Positions 5,446 through 13,152 of a stretch of 13,181 nt of DNA are shown in pieces. The notes below the pieces were generated by a model that was not told where the DNA came from, did not search any database, and worked only from the letters and a program-made list of their open reading frames with translations. This DNA comes from an uncultured Clostridia bacterium (GTDB lineage Bacteria > Bacillota > Clostridia > Lachnospirales > CAMVHY01), in assembly GCA_946415665.1 (NCBI GenBank), contig CAMKTI010000041.1, positions 1 to 13,181 on the forward strand, read 5' to 3'. A program made the position numbers and the translations under genes. Every line of letters starts with the position of its first letter. The first letter of the stretch is position 1.

Positions 5446-8400
5446 ATGTTTACCGAAGTTAAACCCGGTTTTAATTTTTGTGAAATTGAAAAGAAAATAA
5501 GAAATTATTGGCACGAAAATAATGTTTTTGAGAAGAGTGTAAAAAATCGTAATGGACGAGAGGTTTATTGTTTTTATGATGGACCGCCAACAGCAAATGG
5601 AAAACCACACATAGGTCATATTTTGACGCGAGCAATAAAAGATTTGATTCCGAGATATAAAACAATGAAAGGATATTTAGTAACGCGAAAGGCCGGTTGG
5701 GATACGCATGGTTTGCCGGTAGAACTAGAAGTTGAAAAAGAATTAGGATTAGACGGCAAAGAACAAATCGAGATTTATGGCATCGAAAAGTTTATTAATA
5801 AGTGTAAAGAAAGTGTTTGGAAATATAAATCTGAATGGGAAAATATGAGCGAGTGCGTGGGATTTTGGGCGGACATGAAAAATCCCTATGTTACGTATGA
5901 AAATAAATATATAGAATCTGTTTGGTGGGCATTAAAAAAAATTTGGGACAAAAATTTAATATATAATGGATTTAAAGTTGTGCCTTATTGTCCGAGATGT
6001 GGAACTGCGTTGTCAAGTCACGAAGTTGCGCAAGGTTATAAAGATGTAAAAGAAAAATCGTTGATTGCAAGTTTTAAAATTAAAAATAAAGATAATGAAT
6101 ATTTTTTGGCGTGGACGACAACGCCTTGGACTTTGCCTTCGAATGTTGCACTTGTTGTAAATCCAAATGAGAAATATGCGCGCGTTGAATATAAAAATAA
6201 AGTTTATGTGGTTTGTAGCGCGTTGGCAGATAAAATTTTTGTTGAGAATTATAAAATATTGGATGAAATTATTGGAAAAGAGCTTGAGGGGATGGAGTAT
6301 GAGCCGTTATTTAATTATGATTTGAATAACGTGGCAAGAAATAAAAAAAATAATCGGGCGTTTTGTGTTTTATGTGATGATTATGTAACGCTTACGGATG
6401 GAACAGGAATTGTGCATTGTTCGCCAGCATTTGGGGAAGATGATGCGCGTGTCGGCATAAAAAATAATTTAATTTTTTCGCAGCCGGTTAATGAACGCGG
6501 ATGTTTTAAAGAAAATATGGGAGATTTGGCAGGTAAATTTGTTAAAGATGCCGATGAAATAATTATTAAAAAATTAGACGAGACAGGTAAATTATTTGCG
6601 TGTTTTAATTATGAGCACAGCTATCCGTTTTGTTGGCGTTGTGACACACCGTTGTTATATTACGCGCGAAATTCATGGTTTATAAAAATGACGGAAGTCA
6701 GAGATAAACTTGTGAAAAATAATAATAAAATAAATTGGTATCCGGATAATATTAAGCAAGGGCGTTTCGGAAATTTTTTAGAGAATGTAGTTGATTGGGG
6801 ATTAAGTCGCGAAAGATATTGGGGAACGCCGTTGCCAATTTGGCAATGTGAATGTGGTTATGAGCATATGATTGGAAGTGTTGAGGAATTAAAAAATATG
6901 TGTGACGATGATTTGAGTAATTTAGAATTGCACAAGCCATTTATAGATAAAGTGTTTTTAAATTGTCCTAAGTGTAAAAAGAAGATGAAAAGGGTTAGCG
7001 AAGTTATAGATTGTTGGTTTGATTCAGGTTCGATGCCGTTTGCACAGTGGCATTATCCGTTTGAAAATAAAGATTTATTTGAGAATAATTTTCCGGCGGA
7101 TTTTATTTCTGAAGCTGTTGATCAAACTCGAGGATGGTTTTATACTTTACTTGCAATTTCGACGCTTTTATTTGATAGAGAAGCGTATAAAAATGTAATT
7201 GTTTTAGGTCATGTGCAAGATAAATATGGAAAAAAAATGAGTAAGCACAAAGGAAATGTTGTGAGTCCGTGGGAAGTTTTAGATAATTATGGTGCGGATG
7301 TTATAAGATGGTATTTTTATTCTAATAGTGCACCATATTTGCCAAATAAATTTGATTTTGAGGATTTAAAAGAGATTCAGAGAAAGTTTATTAATACGCT
7401 GTGGAATGTGTATTCGTTTTTTGTTTTGTACGCGAATATAGATAATTTTGATATAAATAATTATGAAAGTGATTTGGATTTAGAAAATATAATGGACAAA
7501 TGGATTATGTCGAAATTAAATAATTTGATAGAAAGCGTTGATAATTTTTTAGGAGAATATAAAATCACGGAAGCTTCGCGATTAATAAATATTTTTGTTG
7601 ATGAATTAAGTAATTGGTATGTAAGAAGAAGTCGCGAGAGATTTTGGGCTGGCGGAATGGAAAAAGATAAAATTAATGCGTATAAAACGCTTTATAAAGT
7701 TTTGGTTGAACTCGTAAAATTATGTGCGCCGTTTATACCGTTTATGACTGAGGAAATTTTTATTAATTTAACGAAAAGAGAAAGTGTGCATTTGGAAGAT
7801 TATCCCGTTGTGGAAAAAAAATTGATCGATAAAGAACTTGAAGAAAATATGGATTTGGTTTTAAAAATTGTTGAATTAGGACGATCAGCTAGAAATAATG
7901 CGAATATAAAAAATAGACAGCCGATCAGAAAAATTTTTGTTAAGCTGAAAAAAAATTTGGATGATGAGTATAAAAAAATTATTTTGGATGAATTGAATAT
8001 TAAAGAAATAGAAGTGATGGATGATAATGAAATTTATTTTGATAAAAAATTTGTTGATTATAATTTAAAGCCGAATTTAAAAAATCTGGGTAAAAAATGT
8101 GGAAAGTATATAAATAAAATAAGAAACGTTTTAATTGAGAAGAAAAATGATTTTGGTTTTATTGAGGAATTAAAAAATGGCATTGATTTAGATTTTGATA
8201 ATGATAAAGTAAAAATTTTTTATGATGATGTTTTGATTGAGAAGGAAAATAAAAGCGATTTTGTTGTGAGTGAGAATAAAAATATTTTGGTTGTGTTAGA
8301 TAAAAAATTAGATGATGATTTGATAGAAGAAGGATTTGTTAGGGAAATAATAAGCAAAGTGCAAAATATGCGAAAAGAAGCAAAATTTGATGTGATGGAT

Positions 8401-8577
8401 AAAATAATTATTTATTATGATGCTGGCGATTTTATAAAAAAAATATTTTTGAAGTATGAAGATTTGCTGAAAAAAGAAACGTTGGCAAATGAAATAATAA
8501 ATGGAAATTTGGATGGTTATGTAAAAGAATGGAATATAAATAATGAGCAGGTTGAGTTTGGTGTAAAAAAAATATAA
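5446..8577 (+). CDS. ileS: Isoleucyl-tRNA synthetase, type 2
   Basis: Class I aminoacyl-tRNA synthetase (EC 6.1.1.5) that charges tRNA-Ile in the cytoplasm and edits mischarged valine. HIGH is at residues 55-58 inside DGPPTANGKPHIGHI, and the KMSKS loop is KMSKH at 597-601. The editing domain (CP1) lies between them, with LAWTTTPWTLPSN near 220 and TDGTGIVHCSPAFGEDD around D318. The active-site motif CWFDSG is near 523 and DQTRGWFYT near 559. The anticodon-binding domain begins around NWYVRRSRERFW (about 723). CPRCG near 184 and paired Cys motifs (CECG, CPKC) near 465-500 look zinc-binding. Its 1043 residues, KMSKH and the sequence style fit the type-2 (eukaryote-like) bacterial group, not the roughly 920-residue type 1. 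GGGGGA (5434-5439), 6 bases upstream, supports the start. A terminator follows at 8600-8639. Confidence 0.97.
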   Translation: MFTEVKPGFNFCEIEKKIRNYWHENNVFEKSVKNRNGREVYCFYDGPPTANGKPHIGHILTRAIKDLIPRYKTMKGYLVTRKAGWDTHGLPVELEVEKELGLDGKEQIEIYGIEKFINKCKESVWKYKSEWENMSECVGFWADMKNPYVTYENKYIESVWWALKKIWDKNLIYNGFKVVPYCPRCGTALSSHEVAQGYKDVKEKSLIASFKIKNKDNEYFLAWTTTPWTLPSNVALVVNPNEKYARVEYKNKVYVVCSALADKIFVENYKILDEIIGKELEGMEYEPLFNYDLNNVARNKKNNRAFCVLCDDYVTLTDGTGIVHCSPAFGEDDARVGIKNNLIFSQPVNERGCFKENMGDLAGKFVKDADEIIIKKLDETGKLFACFNYEHSYPFCWRCDTPLLYYARNSWFIKMTEVRDKLVKNNNKINWYPDNIKQGRFGNFLENVVDWGLSRERYWGTPLPIWQCECGYEHMIGSVEELKNMCDDDLSNLELHKPFIDKVFLNCPKCKKKMKRVSEVIDCWFDSGSMPFAQWHYPFENKDLFENNFPADFISEAVDQTRGWFYTLLAISTLLFDREAYKNVIVLGHVQDKYGKKMSKHKGNVVSPWEVLDNYGADVIRWYFYSNSAPYLPNKFDFEDLKEIQRKFINTLWNVYSFFVLYANIDNFDINNYESDLDLENIMDKWIMSKLNNLIESVDNFLGEYKITEASRLINIFVDELSNWYVRRSRERFWAGGMEKDKINAYKTLYKVLVELVKLCAPFIPFMTEEIFINLTKRESVHLEDYPVVEKKLIDKELEENMDLVLKIVELGRSARNNANIKNRQPIRKIFVKLKKNLDDEYKKIILDELNIKEIEVMDDNEIYFDKKFVDYNLKPNLKNLGKKCGKYINKIRNVLIEKKNDFGFIEELKNGIDLDFDNDKVKIFYDDVLIEKENKSDFVVSENKNILVVLDKKLDDDLIEEGFVREIISKVQNMRKEAKFDVMDKIIIYYDAGDFIKKIFLKYEDLLKKETLANEIINGNLDGYVKEWNINNEQVEFGVKKI

Positions 8578-8599
8578 AAATAGATTTAATAAAAAAAAT

Positions 8600-8639
8600 A
8601 TCTGTGGTGAAAATAAATTTTTTGCCGCAGATTTTTTTT
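8600..8639 (+). terminator. Rho-independent terminator of ileS
   Basis: ATCTGTGG (8600-8607) pairs with CCGCAGAT (8625-8632), with one G-U pair, followed by a run of eight T. It begins 22 bases after the ileS stop codon. Confidence 0.85.
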
Positions 8640-8791
8640 ATGCTTAGAAATTATTATTTTGGATTTAAAAAATTTATTTAGGTACAAGGAATATTTTTGA
8701 TAGAGAAAAATATAGTTATTAAAAAAAGCTGAAAGTAAATTTGTAGCTGAATAATGTTTGTTAAATAAAATTCTTGTGGCGGATTTTTTTT

Positions 8792-9997
8792 ATGATTGGA
8801 AAAAAGAAAATTATTATTTGGATTTTTGTTTTGATAAATTTTTTTTGTTTGAATTTAAATGTTTTGGCTAAAGAAAATTTAGAGAAAAAAAATATAAATG
8901 CGTTGGGAGCAGTTTTAATTGATTTCAAAACAGGGAGAGTTTTGTGGGAAAAAAATGCGCACGAAAAATTGGCAATGGCAAGCACAACAAAAATTATGAC
9001 CGGAATTTTAGTGCTTGAAAAAAAAAATTTGGATTTGGAAAAAGAAATTTTAGTTTCGAAAAGTGTTTTGGGTGTGCCAAAAGTTAAATTAAATTTGACA
9101 CCGGGTGAAAAAATAAAATTAAAATATTTATTGTTTGCGTTAATGCTTGAGTCAGCAAATGATGCGGCGGTTGTAATTGCAGAAGAAATTTCGGGTAGCG
9201 TTGATAGATTTTGTAATTTGATGACGGAGAAAGCAAAAGAAATTGGTGCGTTTGACACAAGTTTTAAAACTCCGAATGGTTTGGATCGCGACGGACATTT
9301 TTCTACGGCATATGATATGGCAATGATTGCGAGATATGCGATGAAAAATGATAAATTTGTGGAATTAATAAATACGCCAAGCGTGAGTTTTAGTTCAGAT
9401 AAAAAAAATTATGTGGTTAATAATAAAAATCGATTGCTAAAAGAATTTGACGGGGCGAACGGAATTAAAACAGGATTTACCGGAAAAGCGGGACATTGTT
9501 TTGTTGGAGCGGCAAAAAAAAATGATATGCAATTAATTTCAGTTGTTTTGGGAAGCGGTTGGGGAGCAAAAGGAAAAGAAGCAAAATGGGCTGATACGAA
9601 AAAGATTTTAAATTATGGGTTTGAAAATTATGTTTATAAAAAAATAATATGTAAAAATTGTTTAGCGAAAAAGATAAAAATAAATCGTGCACGCGAGAAA
9701 AATTTGAGTTTAATTTATGAAAAAGATGTAATTGTGCCAATGAAAAAAACGGAAGAAAAAAATTTATGTATTAAAATAGTGACGCCAAAAATATTAGTGG
9801 CACCGATTGAAAAAAATAAAATTTATGGTCGCGCAAGAGTTTTTATCGGAAGTGAATGTGTTGCGAAAATAAATTTATTGGCTAATAAAAATATTAAAAG
9901 GCATGATTTAAAAAGTGTGATGCAAAAAATTTTTTATGAGTGGATAAATTTTGCTGATAATTTGAATTTGAATTTTGTTAAAATAGAAAATTTGTAG
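8792..9997 (+). CDS. Secreted D-alanyl-D-alanine carboxypeptidase (PBP5/DacF group)
   Basis: Serine DD-carboxypeptidase that removes the terminal D-Ala from peptidoglycan pentapeptides outside the membrane. I start it at ATG 8792 (401 residues), 8 bases after GGCGGA; upstream in-frame TTG 8774 has no comparable site. Residues 1-26 form a signal peptide: KKK, a hydrophobic core (IIIWIFVLINFF) and cleavage after VLA. All three penicillin-binding motifs are intact: STTK (S64, K67), SAN (121-123) and KTG (226-228). DAKTG-like IDFKTGRVLWEKN near 43-55 is typical of the peptidase S11 family. The C-terminal beta domain is present, and the last 35 residues are amphipathic, fitting peripheral membrane attachment as in PBP5. 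It ends with tandem TAG TAA. In Firmicutes dacF usually precedes spoIIAA-AB-sigF; here none follows. Whether it is orthologous to DacF or to vegetative DacA cannot be settled here. Confidence 0.93.
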   Translation: MIGKKKIIIWIFVLINFFCLNLNVLAKENLEKKNINALGAVLIDFKTGRVLWEKNAHEKLAMASTTKIMTGILVLEKKNLDLEKEILVSKSVLGVPKVKLNLTPGEKIKLKYLLFALMLESANDAAVVIAEEISGSVDRFCNLMTEKAKEIGAFDTSFKTPNGLDRDGHFSTAYDMAMIARYAMKNDKFVELINTPSVSFSSDKKNYVVNNKNRLLKEFDGANGIKTGFTGKAGHCFVGAAKKNDMQLISVVLGSGWGAKGKEAKWADTKKILNYGFENYVYKKIICKNCLAKKIKINRAREKNLSLIYEKDVIVPMKKTEEKNLCIKIVTPKILVAPIEKNKIYGRARVFIGSECVAKINLLANKNIKRHDLKSVMQKIFYEWINFADNLNLNFVKIENL

Positions 9998-10038
9998 TAA
10001 GAAAAATATGTTTTGTAAAATTATTTTATCCACACGTA

Positions 10039-10075
10039 AAAAACGGTTATTGTTTATAAATAGTTTTTATTTTTG
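10039..10075 (+). terminator. Weak candidate terminator after the carboxypeptidase gene
   Basis: AAAAAC (10039-10044) pairs with GTTTTT (10063-10068), with some inner A/T pairing, and runs into ATTTTT. The stem is almost all A-U, so termination would be inefficient; no better hairpin lies nearby. Confidence 0.35.
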
Positions 10076-10119
10076 TATGGGAAAAATTTAATATTTATCT
10101 TGTTAGGTAAAAAAAAAAT

Positions 10120-10148
10120 TTGACAAAAATTATGTGCCCATATATTAT
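10120..10148 (+). promoter_or_regulatory. Near-consensus sigma-A promoter of the 534-residue gene
   Basis: TTGACA (10120-10125, perfect), a 17-base spacer and TATTAT (10143-10148, five of six). This is the best -35/-10 pair in the window. Transcription would begin near 10154-10156, giving an untranslated leader of about 120 bases that opens with the hairpin at 10152-10188. Confidence 0.8.
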
Positions 10149-10151
10149 ATT

Positions 10152-10197
10152 GGTGTACCTAAGTTTATAAACTTGGTTTTGGTACATCTTTTTGTTT
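10152..10197 (+). promoter_or_regulatory. Two-tier leader hairpin followed by a T-rich run
   Basis: Outer stem: GGTGTACC (10152-10159) with GGTACATC (10181-10188), one G-U pair. Inner stem: AAGTTTATAAACTT (10161-10174), self-complementary, with a realistic loop of four. CTTTTTGTTTT follows. It lies right at the predicted transcript start. It could stabilise the 5' end, act as an attenuator, or, as DNA, be an operator. I see no alternative pairing that would make a switch. Confidence 0.5.
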
Positions 10198-10275
10198 TAG
10201 TTATTCTGCGTGATAAAGAATCGGTATTTACGTGCTATTTTAGAATTTTATTTTACAATTTATGGAGGTTTTTTT

Positions 10276-11880
10276 ATGAATCAAAGTGAAAACAATGATT
10301 TGAATGATGATCTAATCAACGAAAAATTAAATGCGGATGCAAAAAAATTTTCCGAGTTACTAAGTTCATTAGTTCAATATGATGAAACTTTAGAGTTTAT
10401 ATTTAATAATCTTTGTGTGGATGATTCTTGCAACAAACAGGATGAAAATAATGGAGGAAATCAAACAAATGGATCTGACAACGCAGCATCAAATGGTTCA
10501 ATCCAGTTGTTAACCGAAGGAGAAATAAGTACAAATATTCAAACGTCTCGTCTTCGTTTTATAAAAGAAAGAATTGGGTATGTACTTGATTTCTATTTTC
10601 GTGATCCTAGTAAGTTTGTTACAATGAAGTATCCGGGTGAAGATAAAGGTGAAGAAAAATTAACTGTTGAAACGTTTATTTATGTTATTTGTTGTTATAT
10701 AACTGGTTTAGCTTCAGGAAAAAATGACAAATTTGACGCATATATGTTAGATTATGTTACAGAAAAAGCAATTTTTGGATTAGAATATGGTAAAAGCATT
10801 GAGAGCAACAATAAAGAGATCGATAAGCAGTTAAATGATTTTGAGCAAAAGCTATCATCCATCGATTTTACTGATACCAATAAGGTAGAAACAAATAATA
10901 TAAACAAAGAATTAGAAGCCAAGATCGAAGCTTTGGGGTATGAATCTGATAAATTTTATAATAGTTTGACACAAGTTAAAAATAAAGTTGAAAATGATGA
11001 TAAAAATCAGGCAGAAGGTGAGAATTGGTATCTTAAAATCAAAAAACGATGTGGGTATATATTGCTGTTCTTTATGAACGCTCTTTTAGATGTGATGTTT
11101 ATTCAGCCTATAATAAACGTTGTTAAATGTGTTATTCGTTACAAAAATGTTGATAAAAGGATAAATCAGATAAATCAAACGAAAAGTAAACAAATTAATA
11201 CCGATTTAAACAAGAATAACAGTGAAGAATTAAACGGAGTCGAGGAGAAACAAAATGATAATGAAAATAAAACGGGGTTCATTTTAAACAAGCTAAAAGA
11301 CAATACTTTGTTATATGTTCGAAGGGCAGTTTTTCATTCCCTATTTCCTATGTTTTTATGTTCTTTGCTTTTAGGTTGGTCGATTATTGCTTATATCTTG
11401 TTAATTGCTTGGCTAGCTTTGATTGTTTATAAGTTTGTTCGATTTTATCAATGTCAACCTGTTCAACGTTTGGCTTATAATACAAAAATGTGTGATTTCG
11501 TACGTACAATCATAAAAGGTAAGGATTTGTATGATATGTGTATTAAATTTTTCAAACAAGAAAGTAATGTGAAGATTGTTCAGCGAGCAAGTGAATGGAG
11601 GGAACAAATTCAGGAAAAAATGATCGAAGCACATGAAAAACTAGAGTTAGAAATAAAGGAACAACAGAGAAAACAGGAAAGTCTGATGAGCAAACGGAAA
11701 GAAATAGAGAAAATGATGCAGAAGAAAAAAATAAAATCAAAAACGGAAATAAAAAGAAAAAACAAAGGACAATGTCAAACTTTAAATTCAGCAGAAAAAG
11801 GAAAAAACAACTTAAATCAAGAACAAATAAATATAAATCTTTTTCCAGTACTTGATTCTAATTTCCAGCAACAAAAATGA
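10276..11880 (+). CDS. Unknown 534-residue membrane protein with C-terminal coiled coil
   Basis: I do not recognise the family. Start ATG 10276 is set by GGAGG (10264-10268), 7 bases away. An in-frame GTG at 10210 would add 22 residues but has no ribosome-binding site. Residues 1-90 are polar and Asn/Asp-rich, including a stretch with GGNQTNGSDNAASNGS. Residues 90-170 may be a small folded domain (FIKERIGYVLDFYF, TFIYVICCYITGLASG). Residues 175-250 form acidic helices. A hydrophobic segment at about 259-287 is followed by a second polar loop (290-340). A longer hydrophobic block lies at 352-388, enough for a two-pass hairpin (FPMFLCSLLLGWSIIAYILL). Residues 435-500 form a charged coiled coil that becomes strongly basic. 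There is no signal peptide. It has its own strong promoter, with no operon partner in the window. The architecture (membrane hairpin plus coiled coil) would suit an envelope-organising or host-interacting protein, but that is speculation. Confidence 0.8.
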   Translation: MNQSENNDLNDDLINEKLNADAKKFSELLSSLVQYDETLEFIFNNLCVDDSCNKQDENNGGNQTNGSDNAASNGSIQLLTEGEISTNIQTSRLRFIKERIGYVLDFYFRDPSKFVTMKYPGEDKGEEKLTVETFIYVICCYITGLASGKNDKFDAYMLDYVTEKAIFGLEYGKSIESNNKEIDKQLNDFEQKLSSIDFTDTNKVETNNINKELEAKIEALGYESDKFYNSLTQVKNKVENDDKNQAEGENWYLKIKKRCGYILLFFMNALLDVMFIQPIINVVKCVIRYKNVDKRINQINQTKSKQINTDLNKNNSEELNGVEEKQNDNENKTGFILNKLKDNTLLYVRRAVFHSLFPMFLCSLLLGWSIIAYILLIAWLALIVYKFVRFYQCQPVQRLAYNTKMCDFVRTIIKGKDLYDMCIKFFKQESNVKIVQRASEWREQIQEKMIEAHEKLELEIKEQQRKQESLMSKRKEIEKMMQKKKIKSKTEIKRKNKGQCQTLNSAEKGKNNLNQEQININLFPVLDSNFQQQK

Positions 11881-11983
11881 TGTGTGATTTTTTGTTCTGT
11901 AATGTTTGTTTTATTTATTCACATTGGAAATAGTTTAAAATCCGTTTTTTATTTCTGATGTTAAGAGAGACAATATAAAATGT

Positions 11984-12012
11984 TTGATAAATTATATTTT
12001 TATTGATATAAT
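11984..12012 (+). promoter_or_regulatory. Strong promoter upstream of a small cysteine-containing ORF
   Basis: TTGATA (11984-11989, five of six), a 17-base spacer and a perfect TATAAT (12007-12012) preceded by TG at 12004-12005, which makes an extended -10. Transcription would start near 12019. The only ORF with a ribosome-binding site downstream is the 31-codon one at 12105. The same TGATATAAT core precedes the 298-residue gene. Confidence 0.65.
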
Positions 12013-12104
12013 CTTAAAGACGTTTCGAGATAGACTTCTTGATGTTTTTTGGGATGATTTTTGGTGTAGAAAAAAACTGATTAAAGTGAAACGGAGAAAA
12101 TATT

Positions 12105-12200
12105 ATGGAGCTAGCGCGAGATCAAATCAAAGAATTTGCAAGTACTTTAAAACAATATGTAGCATGTGAATCGGATTCATGTAATAACAGATGTTTTTAA
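12105..12200 (+). CDS. Possible 31-residue peptide with three C-terminal cysteines
   Basis: ATG 12105 lies 8 bases after GGAG (12093-12096) and about 86 bases after the predicted start of the strong promoter at 11984-12012. The product has a polar, helix-prone N-terminal half (MELARDQIKEFASTL) and ends CESDSCNNRCF, with cysteines at 21, 26 and 30. I do not recognise it. It could be a real small peptide, the N-terminal stub of a decayed gene, or chance. Directly downstream, overlapping in another frame, is a 32-codon hydrophobic ORF (ATG 12191, stop 12287-12289; FFFGLIFGYTFSC) without a ribosome-binding site. Confidence 0.35.
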   Translation: MELARDQIKEFASTLKQYVACESDSCNNRCF

Positions 12201-12471
12201 TCAGTGTGAAATTATTAAAATCCAATATATTATTTTTTTTCGGATTAATTTTTGGCTATACATTTTCTTGTTCTATAAAATTTTTTTGACAGCCCAATAC
12301 ATTTTGATAGTTATTATTATGAACAAGACAGTTAGATTTTTTGTCAGTAATTTCAAAGCTAGAACTATTAATAACGAGATAAGATGGGTGACTAATATTT
12401 GAATTTCAATGAAATTCTTTACAATTCCTTGCCAAATTTTTCTATTTGACATAGATAAAAAAATCTATTTA

Positions 12472-12489
12472 GATAGCGTTCATATAAAA
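12472..12489 (+). repeat. Left terminal inverted repeat of the IS5-type element
   Basis: GATAGCGTTCATATAAAA; 16 of 18 positions match the reverse complement of 13105-13122. It lies directly beside TA 12470-12471. Confidence 0.85.
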
Positions 12490-12499
12490 AGTAAAACAA

Positions 12500-13071
12500 A
12501 AGTAAAAGCAAGGAATATGGGATGTGGTAGAAATAAAAATAGAATCAAGGGTATCATAACGAGTAAAAACGTTTTTAAAATGTTTCAATCTCAGAAAATA
12601 TTATTCGATATTATTGCGTTGTTTATAAAGGTGTCTATCATAACTCCATACGATTTTTTTTTAGGTGCAACAATTGTGAGAAACCAGTGATTTTTAGCTA
12701 AAGCTAAAGTTTTATCATTTTTGCAAGTTCTGTCCATGAGAAAATAATTATTATTTTTGGAATCTATGGATTCAAGTAGCTTTCTTTTTTCATGAGTGCA
12801 TAAAAATTGCCAGAAGACAAATAAAAACCCCTGAACATGAAAATGTACAACATAGACGTGACTTCGTTGCTAATTTTCTTTTGAATGTCCAGTACTTTTT
12901 CCTTGATAATTATTTTTGTTTGCATCTGGGCTAATTTTTATGCTGGTACTATCAATAAAAAATATATAATCCTCTTTATCAAGTAGCTTTTACTTTTTTA
13001 TGGTTTCTAAACTTAAGATTTTAAATAAAAAAAGCAATAGCTTTTAGCATTTGTAAGCTCAATGTCTCCAT
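12500..13071 (-). pseudogene. IS5-family transposase remnant
   Basis: Read on the minus strand. A start-like ATG at 13071 opens a short, broken N-terminal part with several stops. Then comes the well-preserved core FIDSTSIKISPDANKNN, where D (12951-12953) is the first catalytic residue, as in IS5-type 'DSTSIKVHPDANG'. A TAG follows after GKSTGHSKEN, and the same frame continues to YFLMDRTCKNDKTLALAK with the second Asp (12732-12734). A frameshift just before LYKQRNNIE brings in the catalytic Glu (12604-12606), followed at once by a TAA, then YFLRLKHFKNVFTRYDTLDS. Order and spacing match the DDE_Tnp_1 family. At least two stops, one frameshift and a missing N-terminal third make it non-functional. 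Confidence 0.87.
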
Positions 13072-13104
13072 TTTATCACTTTTTTTTGGGTCAATCTATT
13101 TTTA

Positions 13105-13122
13105 TTTTATGTGAACGCTACC
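13105..13122 (-). repeat. Right terminal inverted repeat of the IS5-type element
   Basis: On the minus strand GGTAGCGTTCACATAAAA, the partner of 12472-12489 with two mismatches. It lies directly beside TA 13123-13124. Confidence 0.85.
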
Positions 13123-13152
13123 TATCTAGGCAAAATCTATTTTTTCACAAAC

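Larger units (their letters stand above)
11881..12471. other. Intergenic or decayed stretch without a supported large gene
   Basis: Apart from the promoter at 11984-12012 and the small ORF at 12105-12200, I see no gene here. Longer frames (for example from 12166) are short, A/T-driven and lack ribosome-binding sites. TTGACA at 12286-12291 has a TATTAT only at a 20-base spacing (12312-12317), too long for a good promoter. The region may be the eroded remains of a gene next to the IS5 relic. Confidence 0.5.
12472..13122 (-). mobile_element. Decayed IS5-family element
   Basis: 651 bp flanked by TA at 12470-12471 and 13123-13124. The ends are inverted repeats: GATAGCGTTCATATAAAA at the left against GGTAGCGTTCACATAAAA (reverse complement) at the right. 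Between them the minus strand holds recognisable pieces of an IS5-type DDE transposase. Complete members of this type are about 850 bp, so roughly 200 bp are missing, mostly the N-terminal part. Stops and frameshifts show that it is inactive. TA duplication fits the IS427/IS1031 side of the IS5 family, but the subgroup is my inference. Confidence 0.85.

Noticed and set aside
8761..9258. Minus-strand ORF (165 codons) overlapping the carboxypeptidase gene
   Set aside because: Antisense shadow of a gene with all catalytic motifs intact; no independent support.
12286..12317. Promoter TTGACA to TATTAT
   Set aside because: The spacer is 20 bases, and no supported gene lies downstream on the plus strand.
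12166..12690. Plus-strand ORFs of 78 and 93 codons as genes
   Set aside because: They lack ribosome-binding sites and have A/T-driven composition. The second is antisense to the IS5 transposase remnant.
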